Assembly: GCA_035708205.1 (NCBI GenBank)
Contig: DASSSY010000008.1
Location: forward strand, 322,561 to 386,560
Direction of reading: 5' to 3'
Length of the DNA: 64,000 nucleotides
Source: DASSSY01 sp035708205
GTDB lineage: Bacteria > Bacteroidota > Bacteroidia > Chitinophagales > Chitinophagaceae
A program made the position numbers and the translations under genes. Shown piece after piece: positions 41,679 through 51,117 of the stretch (the first letter of the stretch is position 1; every line of letters starts with the position of its first letter). The notes below the pieces were generated by a model. It had not been told where the DNA came from, ran no database searches, and was given only the letters and a program-made list of their open reading frames with translations.

Positions 41679-44003
41679 TTATTGCGGTCTGTTATTTAAA
41701 AGAAGGACGCCATTTTTAGTTTTGTAAAAAAAAACGCTGTTTTCAGGCCAGAACGTAAGCTCGTCAAGGGCTATATAACTTTTCCTGTTGTCCGGATTAA
41801 CGACATAGACCTTCAGGTGGTCCATTTTTTTATCAAGGGTTAACAGCTTATCTATGAGATACCAGTTATGGATAACGCGGGTACTATATTTTGTATTGAG
41901 ATCCGATTCCGCAATTTGCCGACCATTTTTATCAAATTGACGAAATATAAAGTAAGGTGTTCGGTAATCCGTGTTGTTACAGAGCACCCATATTGAGAAG
42001 AAATACTGATGCTCCGTTGAATCGGTAAATTTTGGGCAAATATCGGCGATCATTTGTTCCTTATATGTTTTGGCCGGGCTAAATGCGCCATTGCCGGCAA
42101 ACGCAGGCGTATTATATTGATCAAAATGACGGACAAAGTAAAATTCTGCATCGTTTCCGATGAGGCCTTCCTGTTGCTTTGAACCGGCTGCTATTATTTT
42201 GTAATGAGCTCTTGCTTCCTTTCCATGGGTAATAATGTCCCTGATGGAAACTGAGTACAAGTCCAGATCATTCCTGGTGCCGATAAGCTTGCTGTATAAA
42301 AGCCATTCTTTTTCTTTTGGCTTTAAGGGGAATTGTTTATTAACCAAAACTAATATGGGTTTATTAGAAAATGAGTCCAGCAGTGGTTTGGGGGAGAACG
42401 GGCCGTCGGTCAGCTGAACTGTCGCAAAGGTCTGGCTCCATGAGGTGCGTGACATCATGACATCAATCATGGGTATACCGGTCTGTAAAGCTAATTGGGC
42501 ACCATAATACATGGTCCTGGGCGCGTCATTATCCTGAAGCCATAGCTTTTCAGAGCCAATATGGAAGAAGGGTAGGGCCAATATGGCCTGAAATTGCTTT
42601 GCAGAATAGCCATTCTGGCTTAACCAATCGTTCCAATTACTTTCTTTTGCAGAAAACAGGCGGTTATAATTATCTTTAGCAAGAGCGCTAACATTTTCCC
42701 GCATCCAGCCAGCATATCCGTTTAGTTGTATGCCCCATAAAATACAAACCGCACCAAGCATTGCTTTGGCCTGCCAATGAATACCTTTTCGGCGTAACCA
42801 TTGGTATAGACGAAAAATGAAGATGACGCAAAAAATTAAAAACAGATAATAAAATGCCCAGGAAAAGCGTCCCATACTCCTGAACTGCCGCAGTACGGAC
42901 AGGTAATCAGCCAGGAATCTTAATCCCCAGCTGAAAGGCACCCCCATGGAAACCAGCAATTCAAAAAAAGCGACGCCAAGCCATATCCTGTATGCCCGAA
43001 CCGGATGTAGCACATAGTGTTTTGTTTTTTGTTTCAATGAAACCAAGTATACCACGAACCTGTATAATAAGAAAACAAAAATCGCAATTGAAACAAATCC
43101 GATATAAGTATATCCCTCGGTCAGCCCATGAGCTCTGCCAAACAGGAATTGAAAAACGTAGCCCAAAGGCACCATATTGGAATTAAATATGTCACCACCT
43201 TCTGTTGTGGCGCCGAAGACACCGTAAGGATATGTGGTTCGATCGCTGATCTTATCGAAGATCTGCATGTATAGATTTAATACCGCCCAGGAGATAAAGA
43301 TTGAAGCTACAATGGGAATAAAATGTTTCGCTTTTTTCCAGTAACCAGTATTTTTAAGGTTGACCAACAGGTAGGATAACGTATAACAACCTAAAAGCAC
43401 AAGTGTGAAGGCTAAATTATAAACATGTAGAAATGTGAACAATATAGTAATCACCGTGATGCCAACAATGTATTTAATCCTACCGGTTTGATGATATTTT
43501 AAAAGCCAATAAATCATCATCGGGAGATACATTATAAATCCCATTCCGAAAAATCCGGTCAGCTTAAAAAGCTGGGGTGAAAAGAAAATAATATATAATG
43601 ATGATACAATCGACCACCATTTGGCGACATTGAAAGCTCTAATGATCCTGTATATATATATTGCGCCGATGGTTACCGACGATAAAAGGAGCGTATGCAA
43701 AATGCCCAGCGCATTGTTGAGTATTGAAGGACAGAAATTACTCAATCCTTTTATTGACCAGGCCAGTAACGGCGTATTGTCGGTAAAGACAACATCTTCT
43801 CCGAAAGGATAATTCATACCCGTAAAATGTGTGCCAAAGTCATTCTTCAGGTAATATAGGTAAGTGAAATAATTTTTTATCCCGTCGCCGCTACCGGTAA
43901 GCAGGATATGGTTCAGGTCAAAAATAATAGGATAGAAGAAATAAAAAGTCAGGGTCATGCTGCCTAAAGCCAGTATACAAAGCGCTAAAAAATTTCTTTT
44001 CAA
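41679..44003 (-). CDS. Large polytopic membrane protein, GT-C-like or YfhO-like
   Basis: 774 residues. About 11-12 hydrophobic segments fill residues 1-430 and a soluble domain follows to the end. The first loop after the first helix has SGDGIKNYFTYLYYLKNDFG and NYPFGEDVVFTDN, the acidic periplasmic-loop pattern of lipid-linked-sugar (GT-C) glycosyltransferases and YfhO-like proteins. It lies 47 bases behind a polyisoprenyl-phosphate-type GT2 gene, which would supply the lipid-linked donor. The start is TTG at 44003; no in-frame ATG is upstream and residue 16 is the next Met. GC content looks lower than in flanking housekeeping genes. The exact family is uncertain. Confidence 0.68.
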   Translation of the reverse strand: MKRNFLALCILALGSMTLTFYFFYPIIFDLNHILLTGSGDGIKNYFTYLYYLKNDFGTHFTGMNYPFGEDVVFTDNTPLLAWSIKGLSNFCPSILNNALGILHTLLLSSVTIGAIYIYRIIRAFNVAKWWSIVSSLYIIFFSPQLFKLTGFFGMGFIMYLPMMIYWLLKYHQTGRIKYIVGITVITILFTFLHVYNLAFTLVLLGCYTLSYLLVNLKNTGYWKKAKHFIPIVASIFISWAVLNLYMQIFDKISDRTTYPYGVFGATTEGGDIFNSNMVPLGYVFQFLFGRAHGLTEGYTYIGFVSIAIFVFLLYRFVVYLVSLKQKTKHYVLHPVRAYRIWLGVAFFELLVSMGVPFSWGLRFLADYLSVLRQFRSMGRFSWAFYYLFLIFCVIFIFRLYQWLRRKGIHWQAKAMLGAVCILWGIQLNGYAGWMRENVSALAKDNYNRLFSAKESNWNDWLSQNGYSAKQFQAILALPFFHIGSEKLWLQDNDAPRTMYYGAQLALQTGIPMIDVMMSRTSWSQTFATVQLTDGPFSPKPLLDSFSNKPILVLVNKQFPLKPKEKEWLLYSKLIGTRNDLDLYSVSIRDIITHGKEARAHYKIIAAGSKQQEGLIGNDAEFYFVRHFDQYNTPAFAGNGAFSPAKTYKEQMIADICPKFTDSTEHQYFFSIWVLCNNTDYRTPYFIFRQFDKNGRQIAESDLNTKYSTRVIHNWYLIDKLLTLDKKMDHLKVYVVNPDNRKSYIALDELTFWPENSVFFYKTKNGVLLLNNRPQ

Positions 44004-44050
44004 GGATTCATTTTTTGAAAGAAGTAGTTAGTAAAAATATTAATGTTATT

Positions 44051-44755
44051 TTATGCTGCTTTCCGGATAATTATTGACAAAAAATTACTCAATTCGGTCA
44101 TTAAAATACGGGGATTCATTTTCCGAAAGGTCACATCTGCCCTTAAGGTTATGGCTTTCGAGGTAACTTTTAGTCCCTTTTTGCTTTTAAAGCACAAGTA
44201 AACGAATTCCAGATCACAAAGATATCTGTTGATTGTGGTTTGAAGAAAGATTGTCCGGCCATTTCGGTTGAAGCCTTTCAAACCACATTGGGTATCCGTG
44301 ACCGGCATGCGTAAAAGTAATCCTATCAGTTTTCGCAACGATTTAGAGATGACGACCCTGGCTTTGGGAACATGTTGGTAATATTTGTCGTCCTTGATGC
44401 CAATCACGATATCATTGTATTTGAGCGCTTCCCAGATTTTTAAAAAGCTTTCAGTAGTATACGGGAAATCGATATCGGTGTAAATGAGTTTTTCTCCCTT
44501 TGCTTTTTCAATGCCAAAACGCAGGGCAGCTCCCTTTCCCTTATTGTGCTCATAACCTGTACAATAACAGTTGGGAAGGCTTTGTTCCAGTTTAAGGACG
44601 GCTTCTCCCGAAAGTTTATGGCCGCCATCGCGGACAACAATGATTTCGGGCGGATAACCAAGGGCATTTGTAATGGCCTGACAGGCCATTACAACATGTT
44701 GCTCCCAGTTCTCCGGCGGGTTATAAACGGGAAGGACGATGCTCAAAAAGCTCAT
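44051..44755 (-). CDS. Glycosyltransferase family 2 (polyisoprenyl-phosphate sugar synthase type)
   Basis: 234 residues from the ATG at 44755 (an upstream in-frame TTG at 44785 is less likely). GT-A fold: LSIVLPVYNPPENWEQ, IIVVRDGGH, GKGAALRFGIEKAKGEKLIYTDIDFPYT with the metal-binding Asp pair, and VTDTQCGLKGFNR, typical of the Alg5/DPM1-like enzymes. It probably puts a sugar on a polyprenyl phosphate at the inner membrane, for use by the membrane protein encoded next. It follows recQ after 38 bases. Confidence 0.85.
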   Translation of the reverse strand: MSFLSIVLPVYNPPENWEQHVVMACQAITNALGYPPEIIVVRDGGHKLSGEAVLKLEQSLPNCYCTGYEHNKGKGAALRFGIEKAKGEKLIYTDIDFPYTTESFLKIWEALKYNDIVIGIKDDKYYQHVPKARVVISKSLRKLIGLLLRMPVTDTQCGLKGFNRNGRTIFLQTTINRYLCDLEFVYLCFKSKKGLKVTSKAITLRADVTFRKMNPRILMTELSNFLSIIIRKAA

Positions 44756-44793
44756 TGAGGTGTTTGGGTTGAAAAACGTGGGCAATTTCCCGG

Positions 44794-47025
44794 TTAGTTA
44801 CCGTATTCGCTCAAAAACTTGATTCTCAGGAGCTGCAACAGTTCCATGGAAATATCATCATTTTTAAATTCCTGGTACGCGCTTTCCAGGTCGTCGTCTT
44901 CTGATTCGCGGAAGAAATCGAGGATGTCTTCCTGTTCGTTGTCGTCTAATTCTTCCTCAAGGCAATAGTCAAGATTGAGCTTTGTACCGCTGGCTACAAT
45001 GGCTTCCATCGCGGACATGAGCTCTTCCAGGCTGAGGTCTTTATTGCGGGCAATGGTTTCCAGCGGGATTTTTTTATCGATGTTCTGGATGATATATACC
45101 TTGATGGCGCTTTTATTGGCCACGTTTTTCATAACGAAATCGTCCGGCTTTTCGATATCGTTTTCCTCGACATACCGGGCAATAAGCTCCACAAATTTCT
45201 TACCGAATTTACGGGCTTTACCTTTGCTGACGCCCTGGATCTTTTCCAATTCTTCGAGGGTTTCGGGATAGTTCATGGCCATTTCTTCCAGGGAATTTTC
45301 CAGGAAGATGACAAAAGGCGGCAGGTTTTTTTCCCGGGCCACCTTTTTGCGTAATGCCACCAACATGTCCAGCAACACCGGGTCCGCAACGGCAATAGCT
45401 TCTCCGGCAATATCATCATCATCATCATCGCCCTCCATTTCGCGGTAGCCGTGATTCAGCGCCACTTTAATGGAATAGGGCTTTTGAAGGAACTTCCGGC
45501 CGTTCGGTGTGATTTTTAGAAGTCCGTATTCTTCAATGTCTTTCCGGATAAAATCTTCCAGCATCATCTGGCGGATCAGGGACTGCCAGAAAGTTTCATC
45601 CATTTCCATGATTTTCCCGGCACCGAATGATTTGAGCTTATCGTGTTTAAAGGTCCTGATCTGAGGGTTATTCTTCCCCATGACCACATCCACCACGTAT
45701 TCGATGCCGAACCGTTCGTCTAATTCATCTATAGCGTCTAAAATGATTTTAGTGCTGTCTTTAACATCCAGCTTTTCCTTGGGATGGCAGCAATTATCGC
45801 AGTGATGACAATTATCCGTCCGGTCGATCTCGCCGAAATAGTGCAGCAATAACCGACGGCGGCAGGCGCCACTTTCCACATAAGCCACGGTTTCGGCAAT
45901 TAGCTGCGCGCCCATTTCCCTTTCACTCAGGGGTTTGTCGCGCATCAGGTGTTCCAGCTTTTGAACATCCTTATAGGAGTAATAAAGAATGCAGTAGCTT
46001 TTTTGACCATCCCTGCCTGCTCTTCCGGTTTCCTGATAGTAATTTTCTAAAGATTTCGGAATATTATAATGCATGACAAATCGTACATCGGGTTTGTCAA
46101 TGCCCATACCGAAAGCAATGGTAGCCACAATGACCTCGACTTCGTCTTTCAGAAACTGGTCCTGGCGTTCGGCCCGGGTGGCGGCGTCCAGCCCCGCATG
46201 ATAGGCCACGGCCTTTATGCCGTTGGCGCAAAGGGTTTTGGCCAGCTCTTCCGTTGTCCGGCGATTTAAGGTATAGATGATGCCGCTTTTGCCTTTTTGC
46301 TGCGCGATAAACCGGACCATATGCTTTAGCACCTGTGCTTTATTGATCTTAGGAACGATCTCATAGTACAGGTTAGGCCGGTTAAAGGAGGCGATATACA
46401 CCGCCGGTTTGCGCAGCTCTAAGTTTTTGACAATATCATCCTGAACCTTAGGCGTAGCCGTAGCCGTCAGGGCAATTATCGGCAGCTTCGGATTAATTTC
46501 AGTGATCATATCCCTGAGCTTCCGGTATTCAGGGCGAAAATCATGTCCCCATTCTGAAATGCAATGGGCCTCATCCACGGCAACAAAAGAGATATTAATA
46601 TCTGAGAAAAAATCTATATTTTCTTTTTTGGTTAAGGTTTCCGGGGCCACATACAGCAACTTCGTTTTGCCTGCTACCAGGTCTTCTTTTACCAGCCTTT
46701 GCTGTACGCGGCTCAGGCTCGAGTTGAGGAAATGGGCAATGTTATTGTCTTCATTGTAGCCGCGCAACAGGTCCACCTGATTTTTCATTAAGGCGATGAG
46801 CGGGGAAACAACAATCGCTACCCCTTCGGAGATCAGCGCCGGAAGCTGGTAGCAAAGTGATTTGCCTCCACCGGTAGGCATGATGACAAAAGTATCATTT
46901 CCACCCAGGATACTCCGGATAATATCTTCCTGTTCTCCTTTAAATTGGCTAAATCCGAAATAATGTTCTAATTCTTTTTGGAGATTGATTTTCTTGGCTT
47001 GAGTTTTTACGGCGGGGCTTCCCAT
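44794..47025 (-). CDS. recQ: ATP-dependent DNA helicase RecQ
   Basis: 743 residues. Walker A MPTGGGKS (Lys55), AVDEAHCISEWGHDFRPEY (DEAH box), TATATPKV, and QETGRAGRDG (motif VI). The RecQ zinc site is CRRRLLLHYFGE...CHHCDNCCHP. After it come a winged helix, an Asp run of six (about 537-542), an HRDC domain (about 550-630; LVALRKKVAREKNLPPFVIF) and a C-terminal helix-turn-helix extension. It unwinds DNA 3' to 5' in recombination and fork repair. It is longer than E. coli RecQ (about 610) because of the C-terminal extension, common in Bacteroidota. It heads a three-gene minus-strand unit. Confidence 0.95.
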   Translation of the reverse strand: MGSPAVKTQAKKINLQKELEHYFGFSQFKGEQEDIIRSILGGNDTFVIMPTGGGKSLCYQLPALISEGVAIVVSPLIALMKNQVDLLRGYNEDNNIAHFLNSSLSRVQQRLVKEDLVAGKTKLLYVAPETLTKKENIDFFSDINISFVAVDEAHCISEWGHDFRPEYRKLRDMITEINPKLPIIALTATATPKVQDDIVKNLELRKPAVYIASFNRPNLYYEIVPKINKAQVLKHMVRFIAQQKGKSGIIYTLNRRTTEELAKTLCANGIKAVAYHAGLDAATRAERQDQFLKDEVEVIVATIAFGMGIDKPDVRFVMHYNIPKSLENYYQETGRAGRDGQKSYCILYYSYKDVQKLEHLMRDKPLSEREMGAQLIAETVAYVESGACRRRLLLHYFGEIDRTDNCHHCDNCCHPKEKLDVKDSTKIILDAIDELDERFGIEYVVDVVMGKNNPQIRTFKHDKLKSFGAGKIMEMDETFWQSLIRQMMLEDFIRKDIEEYGLLKITPNGRKFLQKPYSIKVALNHGYREMEGDDDDDDIAGEAIAVADPVLLDMLVALRKKVAREKNLPPFVIFLENSLEEMAMNYPETLEELEKIQGVSKGKARKFGKKFVELIARYVEENDIEKPDDFVMKNVANKSAIKVYIIQNIDKKIPLETIARNKDLSLEELMSAMEAIVASGTKLNLDYCLEEELDDNEQEDILDFFRESEDDDLESAYQEFKNDDISMELLQLLRIKFLSEYGN

Positions 47026-47219
47026 AGTTACCGGATAACGTTAATAAAAAAAACAAAACACCTGTATTTTTAATATGTTTCCAGGCTACCTGCGAATTTA
47101 CGAAGGAAAAGCCATAAATGAAAGTTTTGGGAAAATTGTTTGAGGTATCCAGCGAAAAATTAAACTTAAATAACAGTAGAAAAGCGGGATGCTGTAATGG
47201 CGCGGAAGAATTTTAATGC

Positions 47220-47250
47220 TTGCAGCTTATATAGGAATAAACTACTTTTG
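47220..47250 (+). promoter_or_regulatory. Promoter of the PorT-like gene
   Basis: TTG (47220-47222), 20-base spacer, TACTTTTG (47243-47250): consensus match. It lies inside the longer open frame, so it rules out a start at 47216 and supports the ATG at 47288. Confidence 0.7.
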
Positions 47251-47287
47251 TCATATAGATATTTATTTTTCAGCTAAAGACGGACTA

Positions 47288-48094
47288 ATGAAATCATATT
47301 TTTATGTACTTGCGCTGTTGGGGCTCACCTTTATTTCCGCGAATGCTTCCGGGCAGGCCGGGGACGCTTTCGCTTTAGGTCTGAAAGGGGGTTTGAGCAT
47401 TCCCAGCCTGAAGGCCGGTGAAACGGAAAACGACTGGAATAAGGATTATGTTTCCCGGGAAGGTGTTTATTTCGCTCTTACGGTGGAATACCGGCTGTCA
47501 AAATATTTCTATTTCCAGCCTGAGCTGGCTTATGCCGCCGAGGGGGGAAAACGGAAAGGCATACAGCCGATGTCTATTCCGTCCGAATATTTGGGCCTGT
47601 TTCAATTAGCTTTCAGTACCAAACAGGATTATTTGTACGCCAATCTTAATTCGGTTTCAAAGCTGAACTACCTGCAATTGCCCTTATTATTTAAGTTCCA
47701 GTACCCGATCGCTCTTAAAGGCCGGCTTCAGGCTTTTGCACAAGTGGGGCCTTATGTGGGATATCTTTTAATATCCAAACAGGAAGTCCATTCCGGCGAT
47801 CTGCATGTTTATTTGGACGGAGAAGGGAAAAATGAGATTGATCCCGATTTGGTACACAAATTTTTTGGATCGGATATTGATACCGTCATTGAAGCCCGTG
47901 ATGAGCTGCATCGCTGGAATGTCGGCATACAGGGAGGGATTGGCCTGGCCTGGATATTTGGGAAAAACAAGGTCTTTATTGAGGGCGGCGGTAATTATGG
48001 CTTTGTGCCCGTGCAAAAAAGTGATGACCACGGCAAAAACAATATCGGTGCGGCAACGGTATTGATAGGTTATTTAAGGAATATACGGTTGTAG
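47288..48094 (+). CDS. PorT-like outer-membrane beta-barrel protein
   Basis: 268 residues from the ATG at 47288. The signal peptide MKSYFYVLALLGLTFISANASGQ is followed by alternating hydrophobic strands typical of an eight-stranded barrel (FALGLKGGLSIPSL, YRLSKYFYFQPELAYAAEGGKR, LNYLQLPLLFKFQYP, AFAQVGPYVGYLLISK, NVGIQGGIGLAWIFGKN). LNYLQLPLLFKF is the hallmark of PorT/OMP_b-brl_2 proteins. It sits in the outer membrane; specific function unknown. Its terminal residues IRL lack the usual terminal Phe. Confidence 0.85.
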   Translation: MKSYFYVLALLGLTFISANASGQAGDAFALGLKGGLSIPSLKAGETENDWNKDYVSREGVYFALTVEYRLSKYFYFQPELAYAAEGGKRKGIQPMSIPSEYLGLFQLAFSTKQDYLYANLNSVSKLNYLQLPLLFKFQYPIALKGRLQAFAQVGPYVGYLLISKQEVHSGDLHVYLDGEGKNEIDPDLVHKFFGSDIDTVIEARDELHRWNVGIQGGIGLAWIFGKNKVFIEGGGNYGFVPVQKSDDHGKNNIGAATVLIGYLRNIRL

Positions 48095-48132
48095 CATTTT
48101 GGTCATTGGCTATGCGGGCCGGTGCAACTTGC

Positions 48133-48161
48133 TCCGGCAACAAAGCAACCTTTGTGCCGGA
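48133..48161. repeat. Imperfect inverted repeat without T tract
   Basis: TCCGGCAACAAAG and CTTTGTGCCGGA pair over 12 bp with one bulged A and a CAAC loop. No T tract follows on either strand, so it is not a standard intrinsic terminator. It lies between the PorT-like gene and the 48222 promoter. Confidence 0.6.
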
Positions 48162-48221
48162 AGAATAGGGGCGCTCACAAATATAAGACGTTCTTTTGTA
48201 TGCGCTGGACCTTTGTGAGAA

Positions 48222-48256
48222 AATAAGCCGTTTTCCAATTTGATTTTTTATTTTTG
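48222..48256 (+). promoter_or_regulatory. Promoter of the dihydroorotase-like/rpoN operon
   Basis: TTTG (48222-48225), 23-base spacer, TATTTTTG (48249-48256). The ATG at 48265 is eight bases after the element, so the leader would be at most a few bases long. Confidence 0.6.
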
Positions 48257-48264
48257 CGTGCAAT

Positions 48265-49500
48265 ATGACCACGCTCATTAAAAACATTACCATTGCCGAC
48301 ACGTTATCTCCGTATAATGGTCAGTCTGCGGATATTCTTATCAGGAATAACAGGATTGAAAAAGTAGGCCGCAACCTAAAAGAGCCTTCGGCAAAAATCA
48401 TCCTGGGTAAGAACCAGTATGTTTCTCCGGGTTGGGTGGATATTTTAGCCGACTATCGTGAGCCGGGACAGGAATATAAGGAAACTATCGTTACAGGTCT
48501 GAACGCCGCAAAGGCCGGCGGCTTCGCGGAAGTAGTCATCGTGCCTAACACTAATCCGGCTATAGCCAACGCATCCATGCTGGAATTCGTGCAAAAGAAG
48601 GCGGCGGGGCATTCAGTAAAATTACACGCTTTGGGAGCTATATCAAAAAGCATTGACGGCAAAGAACTGGCGGAAATGCTGGATATGTATCATTCGGGAG
48701 CGGTAGCTTTCAGTGATGGCTGGAAACCCGTACAAAACGCCCAGTTGCTGCTTAAGGCGCTGGAATATGTAAAAGCTTTTGACGGAACGATTGTCCAGAT
48801 TCCTGTTTATGATTCGCTAACTGCAGAAGGATTGATGAACGAAGGTGAGATGTCGGTAAAGCTGGGTATGAGCGGCATGCCGGCAATGAGTGAGTCTTTG
48901 ATGGTTCATCGCGATTTAGAGCTGCTCCGGTACACCGGTTCGAAGATCCATTTTTCAGGTATTTCAACGCAAGCGTCCATAAGCTTGATCAGGGCCGCCA
49001 AAAAAGAAGGCCTGAAGGTAACCTGTTCGGTAACGCCTTATCATTTATTATTTAACGATAGCTGCCTAACCGGATATGACAGCAACTATAAAGTCAACCC
49101 GCCGTTACGTAGCGAAAAAGACCGGAAAGCCTTGCTGAAAGCCCTAAAGGACGGAGTGGTGGACTGTATTGCCACACATCACCGGCCCCAGGATTGGGAT
49201 GCCAAAACCAAAGAATTTGAATATGCAGGCTGGGGGGCCAATGTCCAGGAAACCTGCTGGAGCATGCTGATTAAAGCGGCCCCCGAAATACAGCCTGGGC
49301 AATGGGGCCAGTTGTTAAGTGCCAACCCCAGGAAAATATTCAATTTGACTCCCCTGAAGATTGATGAAGGGCAGGCAGCCTGCCTCAGCATTTTTAATTT
49401 TGAGGAGAAATGGTCATTCGACAGTAAAAATAAGCAATCCAAAGGCATAAATAATCCGTGGATTGGTAAAGAATTGACCGGTAAAGCTTTTTCCCTTTAA
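48265..49500 (+). CDS. Dihydroorotase homologue lacking metal ligands (probably non-catalytic)
   Basis: 411 residues of the amidohydrolase fold, close to class I dihydroorotase: DILIRNNRIEKVG, VSPGWVDILADYREPGQEYKETI, VVIVPNTNPAI, VNPPLRSEKDRKALLKALKDG and the beta-sandwich tail. The catalytic parts are changed. HxH in the D.HxHLREPG motif is L-A-D; the region after ALEYVKAFDGT shows no His; HVST reads SGIST, so that His is Gly; and the TDHAPH Asp is His in ATHHRPQ. In true DHOases these residues hold two zinc ions. It may be a structural partner of aspartate transcarbamoylase, as with the inactive PyrC' of pseudomonads, or have another role. Databases would call it PyrC. It opens an operon ending in rpoN. 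Confidence 0.85.
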   Translation: MTTLIKNITIADTLSPYNGQSADILIRNNRIEKVGRNLKEPSAKIILGKNQYVSPGWVDILADYREPGQEYKETIVTGLNAAKAGGFAEVVIVPNTNPAIANASMLEFVQKKAAGHSVKLHALGAISKSIDGKELAEMLDMYHSGAVAFSDGWKPVQNAQLLLKALEYVKAFDGTIVQIPVYDSLTAEGLMNEGEMSVKLGMSGMPAMSESLMVHRDLELLRYTGSKIHFSGISTQASISLIRAAKKEGLKVTCSVTPYHLLFNDSCLTGYDSNYKVNPPLRSEKDRKALLKALKDGVVDCIATHHRPQDWDAKTKEFEYAGWGANVQETCWSMLIKAAPEIQPGQWGQLLSANPRKIFNLTPLKIDEGQAACLSIFNFEEKWSFDSKNKQSKGINNPWIGKELTGKAFSL

Positions 49501-49523
49501 ACTCGAACAAACCCAACGATAAT

Positions 49524-50090
49524 ATGTCTTTAGAAAAAGAGCAAAATACTTTTGATATTATTCCCGAAAAGCCCTCTACATTTGCCTTAGGGCTAAAAAT
49601 GGGTATCATTACGGCATTGGTGTATATCATATTGTTATTGCTGCGCTATATGTTCTTGTCTTATAACCCGATGATATTTACCGGCTCGGTGATCATTTCT
49701 TATATAATTATCCTCGTTTTCTATGGTATGACGGTTTGGCAGCGACGGAAAGATTTAGGTGGTTATGCCGAGATCCGGGATTTATTTGGTGCCGTATTTA
49801 TTTGTATCTTGATCACAGAAATTGTTTATTGCGCTTTCAATTATATTTATCTGAACTTTATTGATCCCGGTTTTTTTACCAGATTTGAACAGTCCACCAT
49901 TGAGTATATTAAAAAAGTGGGTGGAGACAGCATGAAGGTTCAGCAGCAAATAGACAAGTTCAAGGGCCAGAAAGGGGCTTCCGGTTCGGTGTTGTCCACC
50001 ATTATTGGATTAGGTCAATGGCTGATTATTGATAGCATTCTGGGGTTATTAATATCTTTGGCCTTTAGGAAAGTAAAACCGCAATATTAA
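49524..50090 (+). CDS. DUF4199 membrane protein
   Basis: 188 residues. Four hydrophobic helices are visible (about 22-42, 50-70, 86-112, 160-182). Fit to DUF4199 is by KMGIITALVYIILLLLRYMF and the topology. The family is Bacteroidota-specific and of unknown function. It starts 23 bases after the dihydroorotase-like gene and ends one base before the glycosyltransferase start, so it belongs to that operon. Confidence 0.8.
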   Translation: MSLEKEQNTFDIIPEKPSTFALGLKMGIITALVYIILLLLRYMFLSYNPMIFTGSVIISYIIILVFYGMTVWQRRKDLGGYAEIRDLFGAVFICILITEIVYCAFNYIYLNFIDPGFFTRFEQSTIEYIKKVGGDSMKVQQQIDKFKGQKGASGSVLSTIIGLGQWLIIDSILGLLISLAFRKVKPQY

Positions 50091-50091
50091 T

Positions 50092-51114
50092 TTGAAAGAC
50101 ATTTTGGAAACGAATCAGAACATAAATAAGCCATTGATCAATCGGGAAATACCGGGTTCTGCTCCAACAAGACCGGACGTAGGTATTATTGTGCCTTTGC
50201 TGAATGAGGAAGAATCCCTGCCCGAGTTAACTGAATGGATTGACCGTGCCTGCCGGGAGTCCGGGCTGAGCTATGAAATTATCTTTATTGATGACGGGAG
50301 CACGGATGACAGCTGGGGCGTTATCGAGAACCTTAGTTACAAATATGCCGGTATTAAGGCTATCCGTTTTCAGCGTAATTATGGTAAAAGTGCCGCCCTC
50401 AACGAAGGCTTTAAAGCTACTTCTGGAAAGGTGGTCATAACCATGGATGCAGACTTGCAGGATAGTCCTGACGAGATCCCGGGGCTTTATAAAATGATTC
50501 AGGAAGAGGGTTATGACCTGGTCAGTGGTTGGAAAAAAGTCCGCCATGACAACACTATCACCAAAAATCTGCCTTCCCATTTTTTCAATGCCGTTACCCG
50601 GAAGATGAGCGGCATCCACTTACATGATTTCAATTGCGGCCTGAAAGCCTATAAATCGCGTGTCGTGAAATGTGTGGAAGTTTATGGGGAAATGCATCGT
50701 TATATCCCTGTATTGGCCAAGACGGCAGGCTTTAAAAAAATCGGGGAAAAGGTCGTGCATCATCAGGCCAGAAAATATGGCGTCTCAAAATTTGGGTGGA
50801 ATCGTTTTATCAATGGTTTTTTAGATTTGCTGACAGTGCAGTTTGTCGGTAAATTTGGTAAAAAGCCGATGCATTTCTTCGGGCTTTTGGGCTCTCTTAT
50901 CTTCCTTATCGGTTTTATCGTTTCCCTTTTTATGATTGTAGGGCGTATTGTCAGTCCTCATTATTCTTTGTCCGACCGACCACCGTTTTATATCGCTTTA
51001 ACCTGCATTGTTGTGGGGACCATGTTTTTTTTAACCGGATTTATTTCGGAACTTGTGGTGCGTAATGCCGCGGAAAGAAACCATTATTTTATACAGGAAA
51101 AACTAAAATTATAG
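50092..51114 (+). CDS. GtrB/DPM1-like glycosyltransferase family 2
   Basis: 340 residues. Start is TTG at 50092, one base after the preceding stop; no ATG exists before the catalytic domain. GT-A motifs: VGIIVPLLNEEESLPEL, FIDDGSTDDSW, FQRNYGKSAALNEGFKAT, TMDADLQDSPDEIPGLY (metal site) and HDFNCGLKAYKS. Two C-terminal membrane helices (about 263-283 and 302-325) match the bactoprenol-phosphate glucosyltransferase GtrB layout. It likely loads a sugar on undecaprenyl phosphate at the inner membrane. rpoN starts three bases downstream. Confidence 0.9.
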   Translation: MKDILETNQNINKPLINREIPGSAPTRPDVGIIVPLLNEEESLPELTEWIDRACRESGLSYEIIFIDDGSTDDSWGVIENLSYKYAGIKAIRFQRNYGKSAALNEGFKATSGKVVITMDADLQDSPDEIPGLYKMIQEEGYDLVSGWKKVRHDNTITKNLPSHFFNAVTRKMSGIHLHDFNCGLKAYKSRVVKCVEVYGEMHRYIPVLAKTAGFKKIGEKVVHHQARKYGVSKFGWNRFINGFLDLLTVQFVGKFGKKPMHFFGLLGSLIFLIGFIVSLFMIVGRIVSPHYSLSDRPPFYIALTCIVVGTMFFLTGFISELVVRNAAERNHYFIQEKLKL

Positions 51115-51117
51115 ATC

